DNA of 64,000 nt from Metabacillus indicus LMG 22858 (GTDB lineage Bacteria; Bacillota; Bacilli; Bacillales; Bacillaceae): the NCBI RefSeq assembly GCF_000708755.2, contig NZ_JGVU02000001.1:310001-374000 (forward strand), given 5' to 3'. Position numbers and translations under genes: made by a program. The notes under the pieces are model-generated. The model saw nothing but the letters and a program-made list of their open reading frames with translations, made no database searches and had not been told where the DNA came from. Shown here piece by piece: positions 1-9,089 of the stretch. Position 1 is the stretch's first letter. Every line of letters begins with the position of its first letter.

Positions 1-3000
1 TGCAGAAAGATTTTGAACTTGATAGTTTCCGAATGCATCTGTCACGACAGTTGCAATTAACCCTCTAGTAAAATCAAAAACCTCAACAGTTGCACCCGCA
101 ATAGGCGCAGATGTGCCGGCATTTACCACTCTGCCTGACAACGTGCCGATCTGTGCTGCTAAAGAGACAGCAGTATTTAAAGTCTGGCCCGGTGACAGAT
201 TTACAGCCTGCGAGAAGCTTGAAAAATTCTCTGCTGTAACAGACAGGTTAAGAGACTGAGGAGGCAAGCTCCCAATTGAGGTAAATCCGTTTGCATCCGT
301 TACCCCAATGCCGACAACTGTCCCGTTTGGAAGTGTAATTGTTACGATGGCTCCTGATATAGCAGTGCCGGTATCAGTGCTTGTGACAGTGACATTCACT
401 GCTGCAGGGTTTGGCTGAAGGACAGGGTTTAAAGCAGTAGTTTGTTCAGAAACAACGGTGCTGCTGAATGTTCCCGTCGCATAGTTTGGTGCTGTTACGA
501 CAACCTGATACGTTCCAGGTGCAAGGCCGTTTACGATGAAAGTACCGTCAGAACCTGCAAGAACCGTTTTAACGAGCTGGCCATTCTGATTAAAGACTTG
601 GATTTGCAGATTGTTTCCGGTAATCGGATTGCCTTGCGGATCTGTAATTGTGCCCGCAATCGTCCCAGATAACGGCGTCAGGACTATTGGAGCGTTCGCT
701 GTGGCGTCACTGACAACCGTTGCACCTGTTGTCGCTGCCCCGTACCCATTTCGGACAGCTGTAATTGTATACGTTCCGGGTGCAAGACCGGAGACAAGGT
801 AAGACCCGTCTGTCCCTGACGTCGAATTTGCAACAACAATTGGTGCAGCGCCAGTCCGTCTGACGACAAGATCGGCGCCGGCAATTGGCAGTCCAGTCTG
901 CTGGTCTGTAACGGTTCCTCTGATGGAGCCTGCATTCGGCGTTAGCTGTGCGTTCAGCGTCGTTGTCTGGCCAGGGCTTAACGTGACACCTGTCAGCAGT
1001 GTTCCAAATCCTGAAGCAGAAATTACGGCCGTTTGTGTTCCTTGAGGAAGATTGCCAATTGTATAGTTCCCGTTTTGATCCGTAATACCTGTACCAAGGA
1101 CGGTTTCATTCTGATCAAGAATGCGGACTGTTGCACCGCCTACTGGTGTACCGCCGTTTTGGATGATGGTTCCAACAACGGCTGCCGGATTTGGAGTCAG
1201 ACCCAGGTTCACGGTTGCCTGTGCATTAGGAAACACAGTTGCCCCAGCAGTTCCACGCGCGTAATTTTCTGCACTTGCAGCGACGATATACTCTCCAGGC
1301 TCAATTCCGGCAAACGAGTACCGCCCGTTTTGATCAGTAGCTGCATTTGCAATTGGTATCAAGCTTTGAGAAGGGAAAAGCTGAACAATGGCTCCTTGCA
1401 GCGGATTTCCGCTTACAGCATCTGAAATAATGCCTGTAATAGTTCCCGGATTCGGAGCGAGAGCAGCATTTACGGTAACAGTCTCTCCTGCACCGATAAT
1501 TGCCCCTATCGTTCTGCTTTGAAAATCTGCATTTATCAGGACGATTGTGTAGGTGCCCGGCGTCAGTCCCTGCACAAGGTATACACCATTTAAATCCGTC
1601 TGCACTACGGCAGCTAAAATGCCGTTATCATTTAAAACGCGCACTTGCGTATTAGCAAGCGGATCTCCTGTCTGAGCAGATGTCACCGTGCCGGTAACTG
1701 CGCCAGGGTTTGGAGGCAGGGCAAGAGATGCGTTCGTGACAGCATTTGATTGGACAAGGACCGTTGCCGTCTGTGTGCCAAAATTTGTGTTTGAGGCTGT
1801 AATGGCATACGTTCCCGGCTGGAGGTTCAGTACAGTGAATTGCCCGCTGCTGTCTGTCGCAGTTGACTGCACAATAGGCCCTGAAGGTGAAAATTGACGG
1901 ATGACAATGGCGGCTCCAGTTATAAACGCTCCCGTCTGCTGATTAACAACCGTCCCGAAAATAGACCCAGGATTCGGAGCTAATGCGAAATCTGCGCTTG
2001 TTGTCTGATTGGATAAAACCGTTACATCCTGAACATCAGTGCCAAAATTAAAGGCTGAAGCTATTATTCTGTACTGGCCTGGTGAAAGGTTAGCAAATTG
2101 ATAGAATCCGGCAGCATCAGTCGTAAGCGTGCCAACGATGGCCAATGTGCTGTCAAACACTTGAAGAACAGCTCCTGAGAGCGGATCTCCGGATTGTCCG
2201 TTCGTTACAAAACCGCTGATGGTACCAGGATTCGGCGTTAAGCTCAGAATCGATGCAGCCGTGCCTCCCGGCGTTAAAATAATGGAACGCGAGTCAGATC
2301 CGAAATCAGGTGCAACAGCTGAAATCACAAGTGATCCCGTCGGCAAATTAGGAATAATAAAGTTTCCGCCGCTGTCTGTTACTGTGCTCCCGATCGGCAA
2401 ACCATTGGTGTCTGTAACCGAAACGATTGCTCCTGGTATCGGCGTACCAGTTTGAGCGCTCAGAACCTGACCTGTAGCTGTACCTGGATTTGGCGTAAGA
2501 GATACAGATAGAGTTGTCGTTTCATTGGCTGTAACAGATGCTCCAACCATCATTGCAGCATAGTTTTCTGCCAGAATTGTCAGCTGATAGGAACCAGGAG
2601 GCAAGTTTGTGATGAGAAATGTTCCGTCTGATTGGGCAGCAAGTGTCTGCAAAAGAATGCCGCTTTGATCAAAGACCCGTATTTGAATAGGAACGTTGAG
2701 CAGGGCATTTCCCTGAATATCTGTAACCGTTCCTGAAATCGAGCCGACAAGACGGGGCAGACTGATATCCGCCTGAGTTGTCTGATCACTGACGACAATG
2801 GCTCCTACAACTGAAATGCCAAATCCGGATGCAGAACCTGTAACGGTATAGGACCCCGGCTGAAGGTCCGGAACAAAGTAGTTTCCATTTTCATCAGTAG
2901 AAGTAGATGCAACTACAACAGGTACGCCTGCAATTGTCCTTACAACGGCTATGGCTCCTGTTATTGGCTGGCCGGTATCAGAAGCCGTAATGAGCCCTGC

Positions 3001-6000
3001 TATGCTTCCGGTATTCGCAGTTAATACAAAGTTAACATTTTCAGTCATCTGTCCCGGTGTTAAAATAACTCCTCCGAGCTGCGTGGCAAATCCAGGTGCT
3101 GAGACAATGATCTGCTGGTTGCCTTGAGGCAGATTGGTAATGCTGTACTGTCCCAATTCATTCGTAACGGCTGTAGCAAGAACTGTTTCATTCTGGTCAA
3201 GGATCCGGACAGTAGCATTGATAATCGGCTGACCGAATTCGGATGTAACTGTTCCAGATACTGAAGAAGGATTGGGTGTTAAAACAATATCCGAGCTGGA
3301 AACGGCATTTGAACGTACTGTTATTCCTGTTGAAGACGTTGCATAGTTCGTGTAAGAGCCCACAAGAATATACGATCCCGGCGGAAGACTGTTCAGCGTA
3401 TAACGGCCTGTTCCATCTGTTACAAGAGACGCAATCGGGTTGATGCCTATAGCCGGATAGACAAGTACGGAAGCACCTGCAAGCGGAGTAAATGTCTGAC
3501 CGTCAAAAACCTGGCCTGTAATGCCGCCCGGGTCTGCAATCAGTGCTGCGTTAATAACGGACGTCTGATTTGGCTGGGCTGTGAAGCTGAACGACTGTGA
3601 CTGAAAATCAGGATTTGTAAAGGTATTTGTATAATTTCCCGCAGCAAACCCGTTTATCTGATAGAAACCATTAATATCCGTCTGAGTTTGTGTGACTAAA
3701 ATGCCCGTATCATCAAATAGGCTTACTAACGTATTGATTAAAGGCTGGCCGGTATCTGCATCTGTGATGGTACCTTGCACAGTTGACGGAAGCTGCTGCA
3801 GGGCAAAGTTTACCGTTTCAATTTCACCAGGTTCAAGTGTCACAGTTGAAGCCTGAGAACTGAACGCTGGGTCGATAACGATGACAGTAAATGTTCCCTG
3901 AGGCAGATTAGGCGCTGAATAAAAACCAAATGAATCTGTAGCCGTTGTGGCAATAATCGGGCCTGTAGAAGTAAACTGCCGGATTGTGACACTTGCTCCT
4001 GCGATTGCGTCTCCCGTACCTGCATTCGTAACTGTTCCGCGGATTTGGGAAGGATTCGGCTCCAGAGCAAAGCTTGCAGTCGACTGAGTATCTGAAAAAA
4101 CGATAAAGCTGATGGTCTGACTTGTAAAACCCTGGACAGAGGCGATAGCTGTATAACTTCCAGGTGCAAGACTTGCCGCCGTGAATTGGCCCTGGGCATT
4201 GGTGACAACGGATACGACAGGCGCCCCGGTCTGATCAAAGATCTGAATACTGGCACCAGGAAGGGCATCTCCGTTTTCTCTATTAACGACAGTACCTGCA
4301 GCACTTCCCGGATTTGGAGTGAGGGAAAGGAGTGTATTCGCTGTCTGTCCTGCCGTTAAAATAACAGCGACAGATGCCGTGCCAAAGTTTTGTGCATCGG
4401 CACTTGCAAGAAACGAGCCGGCAGGAAGATTTCCAATTGTAAATGTGCCATCCTGATTCGTCGTGCCGCTGCCGATGAGAATACCCGTATTCGGATTGGT
4501 TACGGACACTATAGCTCCTGCAATGCCTGTAGAAGTCTGCTGGTTAAGAACCTGGCCTGTTAAAACAGCTGGAGATGGATTCAGGGTGACGATGGCTTGT
4601 GTTTCCTGGTCAGCGGCCACTTGCACTCCGATAGAAGCTGCCTGAAATCCAGCGGCAGAAGCATTCAGAATATAGCTGCCCGGCAGGATGTCTAAAAAGA
4701 CAAACGTTCCGTCCGGCTGCGCCACAAGCGTTTGAATGAGTACACCGTTTAAATCGAGAAGCCTTACCTGGAGATTTTCGCCCGTAATGGGATTGCCGTC
4801 CGGATCGCGAAGCTGTCCGCTGATTGAACCTCTTAACTGAACAAGAGAAATATTTGCCGTTGTCACTGTGCTGCTTACAACAGTAGCTCCAGTCGTTCCT
4901 GTTCCAAAGCCAGATAGAGAGGCAGTGACTGTATAGCTCCCCGGTGCAAGACCCTGAACCAGGAAGTTTCCGTCAGGACCCGACGTGACTGTTGCGGCAA
5001 TAACGCCTGAACCAGTAGCCTGGCGGACTACAACCGTTGCTCCCGGAAGCGGAGCACCATTTGCCCCATTGGAAACTAAGCCGCTTAAAGAGCCTGGATT
5101 CGGTGTTAACGTAAAATTGACGTTCGGTACGTTTCCGCCAGGCTGAAGCGTAACACCGGTCAGGGCGGAACCGAAATTAGATGCTGAAGCAAGAACAGTG
5201 AACGAACCTGGAGGCAGGTTTCCTATCGTGTATGCGCCGTTTGCATCTGTCCCGGCCAAGCCAAGGAGTGTTTCATTTGCATCCACTACACGTACAACTG
5301 CATTAGGAACAGGAGCGCCATTAGGATCAAGCACAGTTCCGCTGATAGTGGCAGGATTTGGATTTATCGTGAGATTGACAGTCGTCTGTGCGTTTGAAAC
5401 GACAACAGCTCCTGCGGTTTCTGTTGTATAATCAGGAGCTGACGCCGTCACGATGTAGCTGCCTGGAGCAAGATTTAAAAATTGATAGTTCCCGCTGTTA
5501 TCGGCAAGTGTACTTTGAATGAAAATCCCTTGACCTGTATACAGCTGGACGATCGTGTTTTGAACGACAGGAGAAAGGGTTCCAGTAATGGACCCTGGAT
5601 TTGGCGTCAAATTCACATTGACTACAGTTGTTGCATCCGCAGTAACAATAGCTCCAGTAATAGAAGATTGAAAATTCTGAGCGTTAACGACGACATTGTA
5701 ATTTCCCGGAGGCAGACCGGAGGCCGTATAATTCCCCTGACTGTCTGTGATGACGGATACTATTTGAACATTGTTCTGATCAACGACACTGACAGAAGCT
5801 CCGGCAACAGGATTTCCTCCGCTTGAGACGGTTCCTGTAATGAATCCCGGGTTCGGGGCAAGAGCAATGGCCAGATTTGCCTGACCGCCTGGAGGAATAG
5901 ACACAGACGCAATGTTTGTCTGAAATCCCAAAGCTCCGGCTACAACAGTGTAAGTCCCCGGTGCAAGCTGCTGCGCCTGAAACGTGCCTTGCAGGTCAGT

Positions 6001-8712
6001 GAACAGGGTTGTGACAACTGCACCGTTGGCATCAAGAATACGAACTTGTATTTGAGCACCCGCAATCGGCTGGCCGGTCTGCTGATTGGTGACGGTTCCG
6101 GCAATGGAGACGGGGTTTGGAGAAAGAGTAAAATTAAGGGTAGTGGTCTGATTGGATTGAATGGCAGCACCCTGACTCTGAATTTGAAAGTCCTGCGCGG
6201 CTGCGGATACAAAATAAGTACCCGGTGCTAGGTTTGCAACAAGGTAAATTCCATTCTGATCTGTAACAGTTGTTGCAACGACAGCGCCACTTGCAGATGT
6301 TCTAACATTAATGACAGATCCTGGTACAGGTGTCCCGCCGTTTGCTGTCACAGCGCCTGTTAAAGATCCCGGATCTGGAGAAAGGGAGAAATTTACAAGA
6401 GATGTTTGGAAACCGATCACTTGAACACCCTGCACTTGTGTCTGGAAGTTTTGTCCTGAGGCGGAAACGGTGTAATTTCCCGGTGCAAGATTTGGGATGG
6501 TATAGGAACCATTTCCATTCGTATTTACAGTGGCTACTAAACTATTATTTAAAAAGACATTGACAGTCGCATTGGAAATGGCTCCGCCCTGATTGTCGGT
6601 CACGGTTCCGCTGATTGCGCCGACAATCCTGCTTAGTGATGCATTTAAAGTCGTTGTCGCATTTGGCTGGATAACGGCTCCAATCGTCTGACTTGCATAT
6701 CCTGAGTTGCCAAACGTGACAGAGTATGTGCCCGGCGCGAGGTTTGAGACCGTGTACTGCCCCTGTGCATTCGTCAGAACAGAAGCGACTGTCGCACCGC
6801 TTTGATTGACTACAGTGACAGATGTTCCTGAAAGAACCGCTCCGTTAGCCGCATCTGTGACTGTGCCGCTCAGCGTTCCAGGTGAAGGCTGCAGCACCAC
6901 ATTCTGAGTCGTTGTCTGACCTGCAGCGACTGTAAAACCAAGAAGTCCTGTCTGGAAATTTGCAGCTGTAACGCGCAGCTGATACGTCCCCGGCGCGAGC
7001 TGGCTCACTGTGTACTGTCCACTGGCGTTTGTCACGGTCTGGGCGATGACATTGTTTGCTGCATCAAGAACTTCCACGAGCGCACCCTGAACAGGCGTGC
7101 CGCCATTTACCGTTACGGTCCCAGTGACGGTACCGGGAGACGGGGCAAGCGTAAAGTTTTCTGTCGTTGTCTGGCCGGAAACAATGGTCGTCCCGCGCGT
7201 TTGGGACTGGAAGTTTGCTGCGCTTGCCGAAAGTGTATATTGACCGGGTGTAATGCCGGTAACCGTATACTGACCGCTTGCATTTGTTGTGACGGTCGCA
7301 ATCACGGCATTAAACTGATCAGTCAATCTGACAGTTGCTCCTGCAATTGGGGCGCCGCCTTGAGCTGTAACAGTTCCTGTTAGAGTTCCGGGAACCGGCT
7401 GGAGAATGACATTGACCACTTGTGTCTGTCCTGCGGCTACTGTCGCAGATTGCGTGAGAGTCGTGAATCCTGCTTGTATGAAGGTTAGTGAATAAGTGCC
7501 GGGAGAAAGCTGAGTGAAGCTGTAATTTCCCTGTGCGTTTGTTGTCGCTGTGCCGACAAGAACGTTACTTGAATTGCGAAGCTGAACAGTCACGTTTGTT
7601 AGAGGCAGTCCTGTCTGCCCTGAAGTTACCTGACCTGTAATCGAGGCTGCCGCTGTAACAGTAATATCGTTAAAGGCAACAGCGTTTGCAAGCTGGGCTC
7701 CTGTCTGATCATCAATGCCTGAAGCTGTTACTGTGTTCAGCCTTCTGGTTCCTGCTGAAGTGAACGTGCCTGCGACGGTATAAGTTAACGTAACAGCCTG
7801 CCCTGCTGCCAAGTTGCCGATATTCCAGGATAATGTTCGGTTTGAGCTGTTAAAAACTGCAGAGCCTGCTGAAGCTGTTATATTTGTGACAGACGAAAGC
7901 TGGTCGATGTTAAAAACATCGGCCACTGTGACAGACCTTGCGAGAGCACGGCCGGTGTTTGTAACCGTGACTGTCTGATTCCATGTTGCGATACTTCCTG
8001 TCACAACTGATGCCGGTCCAAATGTAATAACTTTTGATGCTGCAAGCTGCGCACGAATATCCACATCATTTGGTGTAACTGGGTCTGTCAGGGTATCAAT
8101 GAACTGGAATCCTTCAGACGTTCTTAAAGAGTCTTTGTTATAGTTGTTGGCATTTGCAGATGAGAAAATAACGAACTGAAGAGAAGAATTGGCCGTAATG
8201 CCAAGCGTCTGAAAAAATTGTGCAGCAGAAAACTGGTAATCTATAAAATAATCAGGGTTCCCCCCGAAATTGGAGCCGTCATTAGTCAGCGTCACTCTGG
8301 CCACATCAAAATTCACAATCGGAATTCTTACATTTGGCGCGCCGCGTCCATTTGTTCCTTCCGCAGGATCGTTCCATGAGTTAAAAATCTGCTGTGTATT
8401 CTGGACCAGGTTAATGGAATTATCCAGGCCATTAACATTAGTCAGCCAATTATATATCCCCGGAGTACCTGAGGTATTCACCAAAAATCCCCAGCCGAAA
8501 TTAGCAAATCCCGTGTTTTGTGAATTTCTCGGATCCCCGTTTACACGAATCCTGAAATAAATCGTAGTTCCGTCATAAGCTACATATGCTGCCGGAAATG
8601 TCGTATTCCCCACTATATCCGTAGAAATTGGTGATTCATCACCAACCACATCAAAGATCGGCTGACCGTTCAGAATAATTGGCTGAAATTGTGTGTTTGA
8701 TGGAAATGCCAT
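1..8712 (-). CDS. Giant multi-repeat surface-type protein (carboxypeptidase regulatory-like repeats), partial
   Basis: An uninterrupted minus-strand frame of 2904 codons starts at ATG 8712 behind AAGGAGGG (8-nt spacing) and is still open at base 1, so the C-terminus lies outside the window. There is no signal peptide: the N-terminus is MAFPSNTQFQPI. Residues 1 to about 225 form a unique domain. About 225-350 resemble a DUF11/conserved-repeat beta domain (WNQTVTVTNTGRA). From about 351 onward there are 29 complete units and part of a 30th, each of about 87 residues. The unit pattern is GxITGTV..G.PI.GA.V...D..G.......T...G.Y....L.PG.Y.......F......V.....T...N..L.PNP, which is the carboxypeptidase-D regulatory/SpaA-like prealbumin fold. 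Units from about 10 onward follow an 8-unit higher-order period. Such proteins are usually cell-surface or spore-surface adhesins. The function here is unproven, and without a signal peptide a spore-coat/exosporium role or leaderless export is only inference. The small plus-strand frames inside it are shadows. Confidence 0.9.
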   Translation of the reverse strand, partial: MAFPSNTQFQPIILNGQPIFDVVGDESPISTDIVGNTTFPAAYVAYDGTTIYFRIRVNGDPRNSQNTGFANFGWGFLVNTSGTPGIYNWLTNVNGLDNSINLVQNTQQIFNSWNDPAEGTNGRGAPNVRIPIVNFDVARVTLTNDGSNFGGNPDYFIDYQFSAAQFFQTLGITANSSLQFVIFSSANANNYNKDSLRTSEGFQFIDTLTDPVTPNDVDIRAQLAASKVITFGPASVVTGSIATWNQTVTVTNTGRALARSVTVADVFNIDQLSSVTNITASAGSAVFNSSNRTLSWNIGNLAAGQAVTLTYTVAGTFTSAGTRRLNTVTASGIDDQTGAQLANAVAFNDITVTAAASITGQVTSGQTGLPLTNVTVQLRNSSNVLVGTATTNAQGNYSFTQLSPGTYSLTFIQAGFTTLTQSATVAAGQTQVVNVILQPVPGTLTGTVTAQGGAPIAGATVRLTDQFNAVIATVTTNASGQYTVTGITPGQYTLSASAANFQSQTRGTTIVSGQTTTENFTLAPSPGTVTGTVTVNGGTPVQGALVEVLDAANNVIAQTVTNASGQYTVSQLAPGTYQLRVTAANFQTGLLGFTVAAGQTTTQNVVLQPSPGTLSGTVTDAANGAVLSGTSVTVVNQSGATVASVLTNAQGQYTVSNLAPGTYSVTFGNSGYASQTIGAVIQPNATTTLNASLSRIVGAISGTVTDNQGGAISNATVNVFLNNSLVATVNTNGNGSYTIPNLAPGNYTVSASGQNFQTQVQGVQVIGFQTSLVNFSLSPDPGSLTGAVTANGGTPVPGSVINVRTSASGAVVATTVTDQNGIYLVANLAPGTYFVSAAAQDFQIQSQGAAIQSNQTTTLNFTLSPNPVSIAGTVTNQQTGQPIAGAQIQVRILDANGAVVTTLFTDLQGTFQAQQLAPGTYTVVAGALGFQTNIASVSIPPGGQANLAIALAPNPGFITGTVSSGGNPVAGASVSVVDQNNVQIVSVITDSQGNYTASGLPPGNYNVVVNAQNFQSSITGAIVTADATTVVNVNLTPNPGSITGTLSPVVQNTIVQLYTGQGIFIQSTLADNSGNYQFLNLAPGSYIVTASAPDYTTETAGAVVVSNAQTTVNLTINPNPATISGTVLDPNGAPVPNAVVRVVDANETLLGLAGTDANGAYTIGNLPPGSFTVLASASNFGSALTGVTLQPGGNVPNVNFTLTPNPGSLSGLVSNGANGAPLPGATVVVRQATGSGVIAATVTSGPDGNFLVQGLAPGSYTVTASLSGFGTGTTGATVVSSTVTTANISLVQLRGSISGQLRDPDGNPITGENLQVRLLDLNGVLIQTLVAQPDGTFVFLDILPGSYILNASAAGFQAASIGVQVAADQETQAIVTLNPSPAVLTGQVLNQQTSTGIAGAIVSVTNPNTGILIGSGTTNQDGTFTIGNLPAGSFLASADAQNFGTASVAVILTAGQTANTLLSLTPNPGSAAGTVVNRENGDALPGASIQIFDQTGAPVVSVVTNAQGQFTAASLAPGSYTAIASVQGFTSQTISFIVFSDTQSTASFALEPNPSQIRGTVTNAGTGDAIAGASVTIRQFTSTGPIIATTATDSFGFYSAPNLPQGTFTVIVIDPAFSSQASTVTLEPGEIETVNFALQQLPSTVQGTITDADTGQPLINTLVSLFDDTGILVTQTQTDINGFYQINGFAAGNYTNTFTNPDFQSQSFSFTAQPNQTSVINAALIADPGGITGQVFDGQTFTPLAGASVLVYPAIGINPIASLVTDGTGRYTLNSLPPGSYILVGSYTNYATSSTGITVRSNAVSSSDIVLTPNPSSVSGTVTSEFGQPIINATVRILDQNETVLATAVTNELGQYSITNLPQGNQQIIVSAPGFATQLGGVILTPGQMTENVNFVLTANTGSIAGLITASDTGQPITGAIAVVRTIAGVPVVVASTSTDENGNYFVPDLQPGSYTVTGSASGFGISVVGAIVVSDQTTQADISLPRLVGSISGTVTDIQGNALLNVPIQIRVFDQSGILLQTLAAQSDGTFLITNLPPGSYQLTILAENYAAMMVGASVTANETTTLSVSLTPNPGTATGQVLSAQTGTPIPGAIVSVTDTNGLPIGSTVTDSGGNFIIPNLPTGSLVISAVAPDFGSDSRSIILTPGGTAASILSLTPNPGTISGFVTNGQSGDPLSGAVLQVFDSTLAIVGTLTTDAAGFYQFANLSPGQYRIIASAFNFGTDVQDVTVLSNQTTSADFALAPNPGSIFGTVVNQQTGAFITGAAIVIRQFSPSGPIVQSTATDSSGQFTVLNLQPGTYAITASNTNFGTQTATVLVQSNAVTNASLALPPNPGAVTGTVTSAQTGDPLANTQVRVLNDNGILAAVVQTDLNGVYLVQGLTPGTYTIVLINADFQSRTIGAIIGAGETVTVNAALAPNPGTITGIISDAVSGNPLQGAIVQLFPSQSLIPIANAATDQNGRYSFAGIEPGEYIVAASAENYARGTAGATVFPNAQATVNLGLTPNPAAVVGTIIQNGGTPVGGATVRILDQNETVLGTGITDQNGNYTIGNLPQGTQTAVISASGFGTLLTGVTLSPGQTTTLNAQLTPNAGSIRGTVTDQQTGLPIAGADLVVRRTGAAPIVVANSTSGTDGSYLVSGLAPGTYTITAVRNGYGAATTGATVVSDATANAPIVLTPLSGTIAGTITDPQGNPITGNNLQIQVFNQNGQLVKTVLAGSDGTFIVNGLAPGTYQVVVTAPNYATGTFSSTVVSEQTTALNPVLQPNPAAVNVTVTSTDTGTAISGAIVTITLPNGTVVGIGVTDANGFTSIGSLPPQSLNLSVTAENFSSFSQAVNLSPGQTLNTAVSLAAQIGTLSGRVVNAGTSAPIAGATVEVFDFTRGLIATVVTDAFGNYQVQNLSA

Positions 8713-8967
8713 GCAGAACTCCCTCCTTAAAATAAAAATACTTTTATTACCTTATCAGGCAGACAAAATGTCTATAACCTGATTTCTACTAAAAAATAAT
8801 TCCGTTTTTATTTTATTGTTTTAATAGAACAAGAGTGACAGGCTCATTGCTTAAAATAGAGAGAATGGGTCAGAGCGGAAATGACAGATACCGTTATTTA
8901 AAAAACAATCCGTGCTAAAAAAACATTCACGAAATGCCGAAAAATAGCAAGAAAATTCAAAAAAACG

Positions 8968-8996
8968 TTGACACATGATGACATATTCCTTTTAAT
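8968..8996 (+). promoter_or_regulatory. Sigma-A promoter of pullulanase gene
   Basis: TTGACA (8968-8973), a 17-nt spacer, then TTTAAT (8991-8996). It lies 94 nt upstream of the pullulanase start and just upstream of two cre-like sites. Confidence 0.75.
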
Positions 8997-9002
8997 TAAA
9001 GA

Positions 9003-9029
9003 TGTAAACGCTTTATGAAAACGTTTGCG
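9003..9029 (+). promoter_or_regulatory. Two adjoining cre-like CcpA operators
   Basis: TGTAAACGCTTTAT (9003-9016) and TGAAAACGTTTGCG (9016-9029) both fit the Bacillus catabolite-responsive element (TGNAANCGNTNNCA-like, with end mismatches). They begin 7 nt after the -10 box, so they cover the transcription start. Repression of pullulanase by glucose through CcpA is the inference. Confidence 0.65.
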
Positions 9030-9089
9030 CATTAATTTTGAAGTTACATAGTCAGCCAGGGGATAACGATTAAAAACGGGGGTTGAGAC

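Noticed and set aside
442-6563. Several plus-strand open frames of 60-130 codons
   Set aside because: They lie antisense to the giant repeat protein gene, repeat with its periodicity, and lack ribosome sites.
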